A stretch of 64,000 nucleotides of DNA from assembly GCA_028871345.1 (NCBI GenBank), contig JAGWNK010000001.1, positions 62,001-126,000 of the forward strand, written 5' to 3'. Source of the DNA: Alphaproteobacteria bacterium. GTDB lineage: Bacteria > Pseudomonadota > Alphaproteobacteria > Micropepsales > Micropepsaceae. The position numbers and the translations under genes are program-made. This document shows positions 1 to 9,343 of the stretch, piece after piece (position 1 is the first letter of the stretch; each line of letters opens with the position of its first letter). Under the pieces are notes generated by a model. The model was not told where the DNA came from and did not search any database. It worked only from the letters and a program-made list of their open reading frames with translations.

Positions 1-227
1 ACGACAGATTGAGCGAGCACCTCTTTCTCGGCTGCAAAATCAACACCGTACGCGATCTCAAGCGCCTTCAGCGCCATATACACGCTGTAGGCGTCCATCT
101 CCATCGGGGTGCCGTTGCGAGGATCCACGGGGACGCCGTCCTTCACCATCGCCCGCAGACCATCGGGAATCCGCCGTCGCTCGAACGAACCGATCACAGA
201 TACTTCACAGTTGGGTGGCAGCTCCAT
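1..227 (-). CDS. 5' part of an unidentified gene at the distal visible end of the polysaccharide operon
   Basis: An open minus-strand frame of 75 codons starts at an ATG six bases after the stop of the methyltransferase gene and runs off the left edge without a stop. The peptide begins MELPPNCEVSVIGSFERRR and later reads GVPVDPRNGTPMEMDAYSVY. I see no signal peptide and do not recognise the family. The tight spacing to the gene before it, on the same strand, is the main reason to treat it as real and as part of the operon. Its function is unknown. Confidence 0.5.
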   Translation of the reverse strand, partial: MELPPNCEVSVIGSFERRRIPDGLRAMVKDGVPVDPRNGTPMEMDAYSVYMALKALEIAYGVDFAAEKEVLAQSV

Positions 228-233
228 TTCGCC

Positions 234-929
234 CTATCGAGAATAGAAGAAGAAATCCGACCAGGACGTCTGGTCCGGACAGGCCGCATCGGGCGGATAA
301 GCGTTGGGAATGTGCCGCATCAAGTGCCATGCGGAGGCGTGATCCGCCATCCATTTCGTGATGTGGCGATGGCGTACATGCCGAGCAGGGCCCGGACCAT
401 CGAAGTCGCTTGAATATATGCAGATGCCTCTCTCGGCGGCGCCGATCAGACGTGCCATGTACTCACAGAAAGTGCTGTCTTCTATCAAGTGGTACACGAC
501 GTCGAGTGAAAGAACGAGTTCGGCCAATTCCGCGTTCTGATCGTATTCTGTCACGTGCATGAAACGCTTAGCGGGGTCGGTACCGAACCTATTACGACAG
601 AGCCTCAGTGCCTCATGAGAGACATCTATTCCGAGGTAACGCGGGTATTTCGCCAGTGCGAGTTGGGCGCCATCGCCGCAGCCGAATTCAAGGACGGTCT
701 GGACATGATGTTCGCCTACGAAGTCGTTTATGACGTCGGCCTTGAAGCGCGATAAGCGTCCATAGGAACCGGCGCCAGAATTGCCACCGCCTTTGTAACG
801 GTCCTCCCAGTATTGAGGTGAATTGCGGAAAGCCGCCGGTTCTGGCGAGCCGAAGAGCCGACGCAACACGCTCTTGCCCACACCGATAAGAGGACCCGAA
901 ATTGTCTTGTCTGCGCGTTCATTGAACAT
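234..929 (-). CDS. SAM-dependent methyltransferase of the polysaccharide cluster
   Basis: This 231-residue protein has a class I SAM-methyltransferase core. The glycine-rich motif VLEFGCGDGAQLALA is near residue 80, followed by YLGIDVSHEAL (acidic motif II) and LSLDVVYHLIED. It probably methylates a sugar or lipid intermediate of the surface polysaccharide; the substrate is inferred only from context. I chose the ATG at 929 because AGCAGGAGCAAACAAC lies just upstream and the protein reads MFNERADK from there. The longer frame back to 1055 has no comparable ribosome site. The start overlaps the end of the preceding glycosyltransferase by 11 bases, so the two are likely translationally coupled. 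Confidence 0.82.
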   Translation of the reverse strand: MFNERADKTISGPLIGVGKSVLRRLFGSPEPAAFRNSPQYWEDRYKGGGNSGAGSYGRLSRFKADVINDFVGEHHVQTVLEFGCGDGAQLALAKYPRYLGIDVSHEALRLCRNRFGTDPAKRFMHVTEYDQNAELAELVLSLDVVYHLIEDSTFCEYMARLIGAAERGICIYSSDFDGPGPARHVRHRHITKWMADHASAWHLMRHIPNAYPPDAACPDQTSWSDFFFYSR

Positions 930-2124
930 GTTGTTTGCTCCTGCTGAACGTGAACGCGTCGGCGCCCGATTTCGTTTTCGCTGGCACTGCCATGCAATCG
1001 TAAAGCCATTCCAGTTCTGACGTGCATCGCGCAAGGTCGAAGCGAGCTCGCACAAAGCGCGGCCCCTCGGCGGCCATTTGTGTCGCCAATTGATCGTTTA
1101 GGAGAATCTCCGCGAGGCCGTTTGCGAGTGTCTCAACGTTGTTCTCCGGAACACGAAATCCCGTCTTGCCGTCCAACAGCCCCTCGTCGCTGCCACCCAG
1201 GGCGGAACTGACGACGGGAACGCCACAGGCTTGTGACTCGAGCAGGACAAGACCGAAGCCTTCTGCATCTCCATTGGACGCTCGAATGCTGGGAAGGCAA
1301 AATACGCGGGCCCGCGCCAGCTCCTCCTTGACCCTATCGTGGTTCTGCGCTCCGAGAAACTGGACACGGCCGCCACAACTTCGAGCCAACAGCTCGAGAT
1401 TCAAACGCAGCGGACCGTCACCGATAATTACGGCCTGGGCGTCCGGTACCTTGTGAAGAACCTTCGGCATTGCCCGCAGCATAAGCTCGCAACCCTTCTT
1501 CTCCACCAGACGACCCACGAAGAGTATGCGACGGGATCGTTGTGTAATCGGCGTGGGACCCGGACGGAACGCATCCGGATCGATCCCGATGTAGTGGACG
1601 CTGATTTTGCCCGATGGAATTCCGAACTCGAGTGCAGCGTGTCTGACCGCTTCAGAGACGGCAACAAAATGCACGTTTGATTGACTCGCCAATCGAAGCA
1701 ACGCGGCAGGGTAGTTGCGCATCGACGGCCCGCTCCGCCCGTCCTCCCACCAACGCCGATCCGTCATGATGTCAAAGCCGTGCAGAGTCACAATCATCGG
1801 AATGCCTAGAGCGCTTGCGATGACTGCCGCTTCTATGGCATCCGGTCCGAAGTGGGCGTGAAGAAGGGAGGGAATGTCCCTCCGCAGGAGCGCGATCCCC
1901 TCCGGGTGCCCAAGGGCATTTCGTAGCTTTACTGCAATGCGATCGCGAACAGCCGTTGGTCGCGGCCCTAGTATACGCACCGCTACGGGTTCCAACGGCA
2001 CCTCATCGAGCTTCTGTCGGCCCACCAGGATCGGTCGCCAGGATCGACAGGCTTGTGCTTGGTCTCGAATGAAAACTTCGGAGTACGGGAGAAGCAATGA
2101 CCGATAAACGAGCACGTTGCGCAT
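919..2124 (-). CDS. GT4-family glycosyltransferase
   Basis: This 401-residue GT-B enzyme has a Glyco_transf_4 N-terminal half (LLHAHFGPDAIEAAV, VTLHGFDI) and a Glycos_transf_1 C-terminal half (RRILFVGRLVEKKG, VIIGDGP, then the E-x7-E motif in EGFGLVLLESQACGVPVV). These are the hallmarks of retaining sugar transferases that build lipid-linked repeat units at the cytoplasmic face of the inner membrane. The ATG at 2124 follows the stop codon of the GT2 gene by two bases; sequence before it lacks family resemblance. Donor and acceptor sugars cannot be read from the sequence. Confidence 0.9.
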   Translation of the reverse strand: MRNVLVYRSLLLPYSEVFIRDQAQACRSWRPILVGRQKLDEVPLEPVAVRILGPRPTAVRDRIAVKLRNALGHPEGIALLRRDIPSLLHAHFGPDAIEAAVIASALGIPMIVTLHGFDIMTDRRWWEDGRSGPSMRNYPAALLRLASQSNVHFVAVSEAVRHAALEFGIPSGKISVHYIGIDPDAFRPGPTPITQRSRRILFVGRLVEKKGCELMLRAMPKVLHKVPDAQAVIIGDGPLRLNLELLARSCGGRVQFLGAQNHDRVKEELARARVFCLPSIRASNGDAEGFGLVLLESQACGVPVVSSALGGSDEGLLDGKTGFRVPENNVETLANGLAEILLNDQLATQMAAEGPRFVRARFDLARCTSELEWLYDCMAVPAKTKSGADAFTFSRSKQHVQ

Positions 2125-2126
2125 GG

Positions 2127-3314
2127 CTAGCCCGGGAGCTCCCGTTCTCCGCGCACCCAGCGTCGTTGACGCGCGACAACGAACTTCAAATAGAGCGGCA
2201 GTTTCGAAAGAGCGTATAACGGCGCCATGAGAAGTGCACTGAGAGGCAGGAGATCGCGCCCGTGCCCCAGCCATGCAAGAAATATCGCACTGACGAACAG
2301 AGCGCTGAGGCAGAGGGCCGCAATGAGCGGCGCCAACAAACCGGTCGTCGCAGCGAACAAGGTCGCCAAGGTGGTGTAGATGCCTAACGCCAAAGCCAAC
2401 AGCGCCAACGGCGGTACGGTGATATCGAGCGTAACGGCAGCCAGGCTGAGACTTGGTAACTGCAGCCACCGGACGACAAGCCGCGGCGGATAGGTCGTGA
2501 GGAGGTGCAGTGCCCCATGCTCCCAGCGCGTACGCTGCGATTTGCTGGGCCCCGCACCCGTGAAGACCTTGCTGGTAACAACTGCGTCCGGGCAGAAGCG
2601 CGGGAACTTCCCGAGCATGGCCAGATCAATCCCGAGTTTGATGTCTTCCGCGAGATGATCGCTTGCCAGATCGACGAGATTGATCACGCTACGGGGAAAC
2701 GCCATGCCGCTGCCGGCAAGCTGGCATGGTAGATTGAGGTGGTGCCAACCCAGCGGTCGCACGAAATCCTTTACCTTCCAGGCGAAAGAGACGAGAGCAG
2801 CCGTTTTTCCAGAACGAGGCGGTTCCATGACATAGGCTGCCTGCACAGGACAGTTCAACTGCATGGCTGCTCGTGCCAAGCAGTCGATGCATCCCGGCAT
2901 CGCACGGCAGTCGGCATCCACAAAAACAACGACGTCGGGACACGTGCTGTCCTCAAGATGACGCAACCCATGTGCCAGCGCGTAACCCTTCCCCCGACAC
3001 GCATCGTCGAAACGCTCGGTCACCTCGGCTCCCACACGACGCGCCACGACCGCTGTATCATCGCTGCAATTGTCGGCCACAACAACCAATCGATCTTCAC
3101 TCGCCATTTGGGGAGCAATCGAAAGAACTGTGTTTCCGATCGTCCTCTCTTCGTCATGTGCCGGGATAACGACCGCCATGGAAGGCCGCGGTACCGAAAC
3201 AACCAGCTTTCGCCGCACCGAACAGCACGCAGCGGTGATCTGGGTAACAAGAACGATTACCGGCAGTGCGAGCAATATCCCCACTGTGAGAAGCACGACG
3301 AAGGGAATGATCAT
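2127..3314 (-). CDS. Membrane-anchored GT2 family glycosyltransferase
   Basis: This 395-residue protein has an N-terminal membrane segment (residues 1-25), then a GT-A domain with VVIPAHDEERTIG, NCSDDTA, the metal-binding VDADC and the acceptor-site QRTRWEHG. At least three hydrophobic segments follow in the C-terminal third. The order resembles processive or polyprenyl-phosphate-dependent GT2 enzymes such as those acting in polysaccharide synthesis or cell-envelope glycan transfer. Its ATG overlaps the TGA of the preceding GT4 gene (ATGA), a sign of coupled translation. The sugar specificity is unknown. Confidence 0.88.
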   Translation of the reverse strand: MIIPFVVLLTVGILLALPVIVLVTQITAACCSVRRKLVVSVPRPSMAVVIPAHDEERTIGNTVLSIAPQMASEDRLVVVADNCSDDTAVVARRVGAEVTERFDDACRGKGYALAHGLRHLEDSTCPDVVVFVDADCRAMPGCIDCLARAAMQLNCPVQAAYVMEPPRSGKTAALVSFAWKVKDFVRPLGWHHLNLPCQLAGSGMAFPRSVINLVDLASDHLAEDIKLGIDLAMLGKFPRFCPDAVVTSKVFTGAGPSKSQRTRWEHGALHLLTTYPPRLVVRWLQLPSLSLAAVTLDITVPPLALLALALGIYTTLATLFAATTGLLAPLIAALCLSALFVSAIFLAWLGHGRDLLPLSALLMAPLYALSKLPLYLKFVVARQRRWVRGERELPG

Positions 3315-4621
3315 TCGGTCCCCTCGAGGATGGCTTCGAACAGCGCGGATAAAGATCGCGCCTGGGCGTCAAGGTCGTGAAGCAGTTGCACACGTTCCCG
3401 CGCGCGCATCCCCATCGCCAGGAGATGCTCGGGCGTGGAATCGAGACAAGCGCGCATGGCGTTAACGAGATCGTCCGTAGATCCGGCAGGGAATAGCCAA
3501 CCTGTCTCGGGCGTAACGAGTTCCGGGATTCCAGCTACGTAGGTCGTCAGAACGGGTCGACCGAGGCGCATTGCTTCCATCAGAGCGATGGGCAGTCCCT
3601 CGGCCAAGCTGGGTAGCACAAGAGCGCGAGCCGCTAGAATCTCGCTCCGGACACGAGCCTCGTGCGCCCAACCGGTGATTTCGATAATATTGCCTAGAGA
3701 GTACTTGGCGATCTGCTGCTCGATGACTGGCCTGTCATCTCCGTCGCCGACGATTACAAGCTTGAATTCGCGACCTTCAGCCGCCAGCGCAGCAGCAGCC
3801 TGCGCAAGTAGCAGCTGCCCCTTCTGCTCGCAAAGCCGGCCGATGCAAACGAGGCGCGCTTGTGCGGAGGGTATCACCGGTCCGGCTTCTACATAGTCCC
3901 GCGGCAGGCCGCATCGGATCACACTAATCTTGGGCCAGTCCTCCATGTCCGCGTTTCGCAACAACTGACTGCGGCAATAGAAGGAAATAGCGACGACAAA
4001 GGCCGCACGGCCGACCTTTTCGCGCAGGCGGATCGCGCGTGCGCGGTCGAACTCCTCGGGACCGTGGATGGTGATGCTATAGCTGATGCCGGTGAGTGCG
4101 CTGATCAGCATCGCGACTTCTGCGGGGTTGCTGCCAAAATGGACGTGCAGGTGAGACACATTCTGATTCGTCAGCGTGTTTGCGAACCAGCACGCCTCCG
4201 CGAAGTAGGCAACATGCCAAGCCATCGGCTTGTCGGAACAACGGATGGCCAGCAGTGCAAGGCGCAGCGTCGCAAAGAAGCGTATGGGCTGCCGTTTCAA
4301 CGCCTGCATAACCCCCAGTAACAACGAACCGGCCCCTCCTTTCAGCGCAAAGATCGTGCGGGGTAGCTCCGCCTTGTCCTCGGGGTCGACGAGTTCCGCG
4401 TCCCAGCCGCGGACGGCAAGGCGAACGATGTCCCAGCCCTGCCGTTCCATCGCCTGAATTTCGCGTCGGATGAATGTATGACTGACCTTGGGGTATTGGC
4501 TTGTCAGATAGGCCAACCGCCCTCGCTTGCGGGCCGGGCATACTCGCGGCAATGCGGGCGCCGTCTTGCGGTCAAAAGTGCGGAATTGCAGGTCCTTCAG
4601 CATCCGGTCATGAATGTCCAT
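3311..4621 (-). CDS. GT4-family glycosyltransferase
   Basis: This 436-residue GT-B protein starts its conserved part at RLAYLTSQYPKVSHTFIRRE. It continues with HLHVHFGSNPAEVAMLI, ITIHGPEEFDRA, ARLVCIGRLCEQKGQ, VIVGDGDDRP and the nucleotide-sugar motif AEGLPIALMEAMRLGRPVL. I place the start at the ATG at 4621, preceded by AAGGACT and overlapping the end of the upstream gene by 14 bases. An in-frame ATG at 4603 is the alternative. The long open extension to 4816 is antisense-like and not family-related. It likely adds a sugar to the growing lipid-linked repeat unit. Confidence 0.88.
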   Translation of the reverse strand: MDIHDRMLKDLQFRTFDRKTAPALPRVCPARKRGRLAYLTSQYPKVSHTFIRREIQAMERQGWDIVRLAVRGWDAELVDPEDKAELPRTIFALKGGAGSLLLGVMQALKRQPIRFFATLRLALLAIRCSDKPMAWHVAYFAEACWFANTLTNQNVSHLHVHFGSNPAEVAMLISALTGISYSITIHGPEEFDRARAIRLREKVGRAAFVVAISFYCRSQLLRNADMEDWPKISVIRCGLPRDYVEAGPVIPSAQARLVCIGRLCEQKGQLLLAQAAAALAAEGREFKLVIVGDGDDRPVIEQQIAKYSLGNIIEITGWAHEARVRSEILAARALVLPSLAEGLPIALMEAMRLGRPVLTTYVAGIPELVTPETGWLFPAGSTDDLVNAMRACLDSTPEHLLAMGMRARERVQLLHDLDAQARSLSALFEAILEGTE

Positions 4622-5600
4622 AGTCCTTGGGGAGGAACTGCAGTCTGTTCCACGGAAAACCCGCGAGAATGCGGTACGACGGTGTTCCGTTCCAAAGCGC
4701 GTCGTAGGGATTGGGTTCACCGAGCAGGATGAAAGCCTTTGGATTCTCCGCTCGAAGCGAAATACCTCCCGCTTTGTCCCAGACAACGAAGCCGTAGGTT
4801 TGCGCAGCCTTGCCAATGATCCTCGCCACCGGGTGCAGGGACAGAGAATTAAGGTTTATGGAAGGATCGAGACGGAAGCGCGTGCCTTCTGGTATCCGAT
4901 TTGGATCATTCTTGGGATTCCAGCCGTCGGAGCGGTTGGCAGGCCAGGAGTATGTGCGCCAGTGCTCCAATTCAACAAGCGAGATACCGATTACGTGATG
5001 GATAGCGCCTCCACGCAGCTCCGGCACATTGATCTCGCCGCCAGCAAATGGTAGTCCCGTCGCGGTAGCGCCGTAATGCGGAGGCCAAATACCGTCGCTG
5101 GTCGACACGTTGTCCATCCGCCCGCCCCAGCAGGCCTGCCAGGCACCGCTCTCATGACGCGCCCGCCAGAATTCCCACATCCGGTCAGTTGACGGCTGGT
5201 AGATCGTCATTTCGGCGTCCGTACCATCGGCCGAGCTTGCGTAAGTAGGAACGGGCACCGACGCCCACTGCTCCGCGAGCCCGCGGTCAAAATGTCCCGA
5301 GTGGCAATCCCACTGCGTTACCCGAACTGTCGCCACCCGGGGGCCGACAACATAGATGGGACTCGAGTAAGCAAAGGTGTTGATGCCGACGTTGCCGTCA
5401 TGTCGCGCCAACTGGCGAAGGAAATCATCGACATAGGCGGGTGATTTCGGATCCAACAACGCGCTTCGCGGTACGGGGACGTACCAGAAGCTGTTCTGCG
5501 CAAAATGGGGATAAGGGCCCGCCGCTCGCGCGGCGGGTGACAGCACCACGATGAGGACCATCACAAACCATATGGTTCGCCTACTGCAGAGTCGGGACAT
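4608..5600 (-). CDS. Secreted protein of unknown function in the polysaccharide operon
   Basis: This 330-residue protein has an N-terminal signal peptide (hydrophobic IWFVMVLIVVLSPAARA, cleavage near residue 26). The mature part is rich in Trp, Tyr and Pro and contains YQPSTDRMWEFWRARH, WQACWGGRMDN and WPANRSDGWNPKNDPNRIPEG. I recall similar uncharacterised exported proteins, mainly in actinobacteria, but know no assigned activity. The Trp-rich motifs and location among glycosyltransferases suggest a glycan-binding or glycan-modifying periplasmic role; that is inference. The gene overlaps both neighbours by 14-20 bases, so it belongs to the operon. Confidence 0.75.
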   Translation of the reverse strand: MSRLCSRRTIWFVMVLIVVLSPAARAAGPYPHFAQNSFWYVPVPRSALLDPKSPAYVDDFLRQLARHDGNVGINTFAYSSPIYVVGPRVATVRVTQWDCHSGHFDRGLAEQWASVPVPTYASSADGTDAEMTIYQPSTDRMWEFWRARHESGAWQACWGGRMDNVSTSDGIWPPHYGATATGLPFAGGEINVPELRGGAIHHVIGISLVELEHWRTYSWPANRSDGWNPKNDPNRIPEGTRFRLDPSINLNSLSLHPVARIIGKAAQTYGFVVWDKAGGISLRAENPKAFILLGEPNPYDALWNGTPSYRILAGFPWNRLQFLPKDYGHS

Positions 5601-6693
5601 CGCTATGAACGCCGCCTCCCGGCGTCACCTCGTCGTCTCGATAAACATATTTGCCGCGGCGCACCCCGCGCAGTAGCCAGTTGCGTACAGTGCGTCTCTC
5701 AGCGGGTGTGGCTCCATAGCGCATTTCAAAATCGACATAGCGTCGGATCATGGGTGCATGCCGGCGATTGGCCAATACCCAGCGAAAGGCGAGTTCTCGC
5801 TCCAAATCTGGAGACGGACCCAGCCCTTTGCGCATAGCCTGAGCCATCACGCGAAAATCACCAGAATAGTCATCGGCGCGAAAGTCAAAGACATAATCAG
5901 CGTGGTTGCAGAACGGCGCGGGATCGAAGGCTAGCTTGTCCCCGTTCCTGAGGCAGAATGACCGCGCCAGGAAGCGCGAGATACGTAGTGACAGATTAAT
6001 CTGCTCAGCGATGCTTGATTTGCTCACGCTGGCCTCATGCAGGCGGTATTTGATGAGCGGAGCCCGCAGATTGGCGCAAGGTCCCAACAGCGCCATCTGC
6101 CCAAACAGGACGTAGTCCTCCGCCAGGCCCGGAACGACAATACTGTCGTTGGCGGGCAGAAGGTGCAAAATGTCCTTGCCGTAAACCCCTCCCACCCGAT
6201 TGAGTGCCTCGAAATTCATGGTCGCCGCGGGATGAAGAATTGGGTTGTAGAAAAAACTCGCCGCGGTAATGGCGGTTGGACTGCTTGGCTTACGCAGATA
6301 TCCGATTTGACGGCCCCGCGAATCGATCGCTGTGGCCTCGCCTCCAACAACAAGCAAGCGGGGGCTATTGGTGAACACCCGCAACACGGTTTCCATGCGT
6401 CCACCCAGCGAAACATCATCCGCGTCTTGGCGCATTACGTAACGACAATCGCACAGAGCAAGGCCAGCGTTCAGAAGTTCGGCTAGGCCGCCGGCGTGAG
6501 GCATGGAATGCACTTCGATCCGTTTATCGCCTTCCGCGAATATGTGAGCGAGTCGATCAGAGCCGTCATCCGATCCATGGTCCAATATGAGCAGGCGCCA
6601 ATCCTTGAAAGATTGCTCTTGAATGCTCCGGACAGCATCGACGAGATATGCGCCGCCATTCTTCACGGGCAGGATGACGTCAAATGTTGCCAT
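5581..6693 (-). CDS. GT2 family glycosyltransferase
   Basis: This 370-residue protein has an N-terminal GT-A fold: FDVILPVKNGGAYLVDAVRSI, LILDHGSDDGSDRL and the DXD-like RQDADDVSLGGRM. In place of the usual VDDGSxD motif it has LDHGSDDGSD, which is a normal variant. There are no membrane segments, so it should act in the cytoplasm. The start overlaps the end of the upstream GT2 gene by 14 bases and its end overlaps the secreted-protein gene by 20 bases. Probable role: addition of one sugar of the exopolysaccharide repeat unit. Confidence 0.88.
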   Translation of the reverse strand: MATFDVILPVKNGGAYLVDAVRSIQEQSFKDWRLLILDHGSDDGSDRLAHIFAEGDKRIEVHSMPHAGGLAELLNAGLALCDCRYVMRQDADDVSLGGRMETVLRVFTNSPRLLVVGGEATAIDSRGRQIGYLRKPSSPTAITAASFFYNPILHPAATMNFEALNRVGGVYGKDILHLLPANDSIVVPGLAEDYVLFGQMALLGPCANLRAPLIKYRLHEASVSKSSIAEQINLSLRISRFLARSFCLRNGDKLAFDPAPFCNHADYVFDFRADDYSGDFRVMAQAMRKGLGPSPDLERELAFRWVLANRRHAPMIRRYVDFEMRYGATPAERRTVRNWLLRGVRRGKYVYRDDEVTPGGGVHSDVPTLQ

Positions 6694-7729
6694 GCTTCGA
6701 TTGCAGCCTATTCTCCAACGGAGTCGAAACAGCCGCCGCCTTTGCAGGAAGATAGGCGGCTTGACGAATCCCGACGGTGAACCTCAGGAGCCGAAAAAGG
6801 CCCTTTGGCCGCCCACCCCATTTTAAGAGACGCAACCAATCATGAAGCGTGGGCTTGATGTTGTAATAATCGTTGAACATCTGAAGAAAGAGCGCCCGCT
6901 CCCGGCGCGCGTCGCCACCTGCGTGCTTACGCGCCACGATTTCAAACGCGAGCCGAATATTTTTTTCCTGGGCAGATATTCTGTCAGCCCGCAAAGTGGC
7001 GCTGTGATAATAGGTTGGCATATCAAGAAGACGCGCTTCGCCAAACCGCCCCAGCACGCGAATGAACAGCTCCAGGTCCTGCCAGGCGGGAAGCTCTTCA
7101 TCGAATAGACCCGCCTCGATGAAGCGGCTACGGGGAGCGAATATCTGGTTGCCGATGTAGTTGCCCCGAAAGAGTTCATTTGCCGTAACCGCACTCTTTT
7201 TCTGTGATACCCATAAGTGCGCGCCGCTGTCATTAACGAGAATATCCTGTGAATAAAGACAAGCCGGGCTCTTGTTGCGCGATTGCAGAAGACGCCAGTA
7301 GTCAACGAAGGCACCTATTCGCTCGCGGTCGAATGCGTCGTCGTCATCCAACCCTGTGAGAAATTCACCCTTTGCGCCTCGAATTGCGATGTTGCGCGAC
7401 GCTGGCGCGCCTCGGGGGGCGGGATTGCTGACGTAATGCAACCGCGGATCAGCGCTGGCGACGGAGCGCAAGTAGGATTCGGTACTGTCAGACGATGCGT
7501 CGTCGACAACGATCAGCTCGATGTTGCCATAGGTTTGCTGCAGCACGGACTCTACTGCTCGCGCGAGAAGATACTCACGGTTTCTGGTCGGCATGTAGAC
7601 AGAGACCAGGGGACTTTGGTTGTCCCGCAGTGTCGCCGGTCTCGAGGTTCCCAGGACATGTATCTCCGAAATCTGCTTCGTGACAGAGACTTCCGCTGTG
7701 CTGTCCGGCAGGTCCCTTGCAGTTTCCAT
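6680..7729 (-). CDS. GT2 family glycosyltransferase
   Basis: This 349-residue GT-A glycosyltransferase shows VSVYMPTRNREYLLARAVESV, IVVDDASSDSTESYL and the metal-binding GLDDDDAF, as in EpsE/WcaA-type enzymes. The last 100 residues are basic and hydrophobic without a clear membrane helix. I use the ATG at 7729, preceded by GGAAAGGTC; an in-frame TTG at 7789 would add 20 residues that look unrelated to the family. It overlaps the next GT2 gene by 14 bases. About 236 bases separate it from the polymerase gene upstream, the longest gap inside the operon. Confidence 0.87.
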   Translation of the reverse strand: METARDLPDSTAEVSVTKQISEIHVLGTSRPATLRDNQSPLVSVYMPTRNREYLLARAVESVLQQTYGNIELIVVDDASSDSTESYLRSVASADPRLHYVSNPAPRGAPASRNIAIRGAKGEFLTGLDDDDAFDRERIGAFVDYWRLLQSRNKSPACLYSQDILVNDSGAHLWVSQKKSAVTANELFRGNYIGNQIFAPRSRFIEAGLFDEELPAWQDLELFIRVLGRFGEARLLDMPTYYHSATLRADRISAQEKNIRLAFEIVARKHAGGDARRERALFLQMFNDYYNIKPTLHDWLRLLKWGGRPKGLFRLLRFTVGIRQAAYLPAKAAAVSTPLENRLQSKHGNI

Positions 7730-7965
7730 GACCTTTCCAGTGATGACCGACACAGAACCTCCGCTGCAACGCCTCCACAACGGACGCAAGCAGGTTACGG
7801 TGCCGGGACTGCAGAGTTCGACGACGGTGCGGTCAGTCTGCGTTCAGGGACCCTGTTCTACGCGGACGTGACAGCACGCGGCCGCTGCGCTTGCCAGGGC
7901 GACATGCTCGAATCGAACAATGAAACTCCTTCTCGGCAAAAGCTCGAGTATCGCTCGGGGCCAGT

Positions 7966-9321
7966 TCATTCTGCCACGCTGGGCCGCGTCTGCCTCACAC
8001 CCATCACCGCCTCCACATCCAACGCGAGATAGGACCTCTGGCCCCTGGTTTGCTGCAACATGCGCAGGTGGGATCGATAGGCGGACATGTACGCAAACAT
8101 CAGCCCCACACTGAACCAAAACGCCCAGTTGAAGGAGATGTATTCGAGAAGATTGTCGGACCAGCACACCACGAGGTATCCCACAACGATGGCAACCACC
8201 ATTGCGACGGCTTGCCGGTCGTACCTCGAATAGAGCGCAATCCAGGACAATCCCCTGACGTAGATCCAAAGATAGCACAGGAGGCCGACAAATCCGGTTT
8301 CAAAGGCAAGCTGCACAAAAACATTATGGGCGTCCACGCCATGCGCTCGCTCGAGCGGAAAAAATTGCGGAGAATAGTAGGGAAATGAGTACAGACCCCA
8401 GCCCTGGAGCGGCTTCTTGAGTATCCACGGGAACGCATCATGCCACAGGAGATTGCGCCAGGCGTAAGCGTTCACCTGCTGCACCCAGCCCACGTAGTTG
8501 TTGCCCGTTTCCAGGTCCATGATACGCGAACGGATCTCCGGTATCGCCAGCGCGAGTATGGGCGGCAAACCAAGGGCGAAAACGAGCACACGTCTGTCAT
8601 AGACAATCCCATAGCTCAGCAGCAGTAGCAGGCAGGCAACCCAGGCGCTCCTCGTCTTGGTCATCACCAGCATAAGGAAGAGAGGAACCAGATACACGGC
8701 GGCGATCGCGAGGTACGACCGGCGCGCCCGTATCGTGCGCGACGCGTGGAGAAATAGGACTATGCCGATGTTGAGCAGAAGATAGAACGCAAAGATATTC
8801 GGGTGTGAGAACGTGGATTGGATGCGTCCTCCGGGGTAGATGTCGGTGCGGCTGACGAGTTCGTAGGCGCCGTAGAGCACCGGTATCAATGACGACAGCA
8901 AAATCATTTTCAGATAGTGCCGCAAATCGGCGCGGGTTCGTATGAGTACAAAGGCGAGCAAGAATATTGACCCGCAAGTCACATAGGTGAGGAATTTGCG
9001 AAAGGCATCCCCTGGAACAGGCGAATAGACAGTCGCCAGAAGGGTCATCAGCAGGAACGGCGGCCACATCACAGCGAGCTTGGGCGGTACCCGCTCCCTC
9101 ACCCTAGGGAGGTTCAGGATCAGCGTGCCGATCACAATGGCGTTTAGGACCGCACCGAAGCTGAAGTCATGGCTTGCGACATGGAAACGGCCGGCCTCGA
9201 AGATTCGATCACAGGCCGGACGCAACACAATCAATGCGCTCATGCCCGGTCGCAGGCCGCGGATGAAAGCCGCGGTGATCACGGTCGTCACCGCCAGTCC
9301 AACAAAGTCGGAAATGCTCAT
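7966..9321 (-). CDS. O-antigen ligase / Wzy-type polysaccharide polymerase
   Basis: This 451-residue polytopic membrane protein has about 10-12 hydrophobic segments and a large periplasmic loop around residues 300-345, with WGLYSFPYYSPQFFPLERAHGVDAHNVFVQLAFETG. The HNVFVQLAFETGFVGLL motif is the signature of the Wzy_C/O-antigen-ligase superfamily, whose members polymerise or ligate undecaprenyl-linked glycans at the periplasmic face. Beside so many glycosyltransferases it is most likely the repeat-unit polymerase. The ATG at 9321 opens a hydrophobic first helix. No flippase (Wzx) or export gene lies inside the window. Confidence 0.85.
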   Translation of the reverse strand: MSISDFVGLAVTTVITAAFIRGLRPGMSALIVLRPACDRIFEAGRFHVASHDFSFGAVLNAIVIGTLILNLPRVRERVPPKLAVMWPPFLLMTLLATVYSPVPGDAFRKFLTYVTCGSIFLLAFVLIRTRADLRHYLKMILLSSLIPVLYGAYELVSRTDIYPGGRIQSTFSHPNIFAFYLLLNIGIVLFLHASRTIRARRSYLAIAAVYLVPLFLMLVMTKTRSAWVACLLLLLSYGIVYDRRVLVFALGLPPILALAIPEIRSRIMDLETGNNYVGWVQQVNAYAWRNLLWHDAFPWILKKPLQGWGLYSFPYYSPQFFPLERAHGVDAHNVFVQLAFETGFVGLLCYLWIYVRGLSWIALYSRYDRQAVAMVVAIVVGYLVVCWSDNLLEYISFNWAFWFSVGLMFAYMSAYRSHLRMLQQTRGQRSYLALDVEAVMGVRQTRPSVAE

Positions 9322-9343
9322 GCCTGTCGTTGCACCGAGGACT

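Noticed and set aside
7730-7965. Possible short gene between the GT2 gene and the polymerase gene
   Set aside because: An AAGGAG is followed only by a 15-21-codon frame; no coding support.
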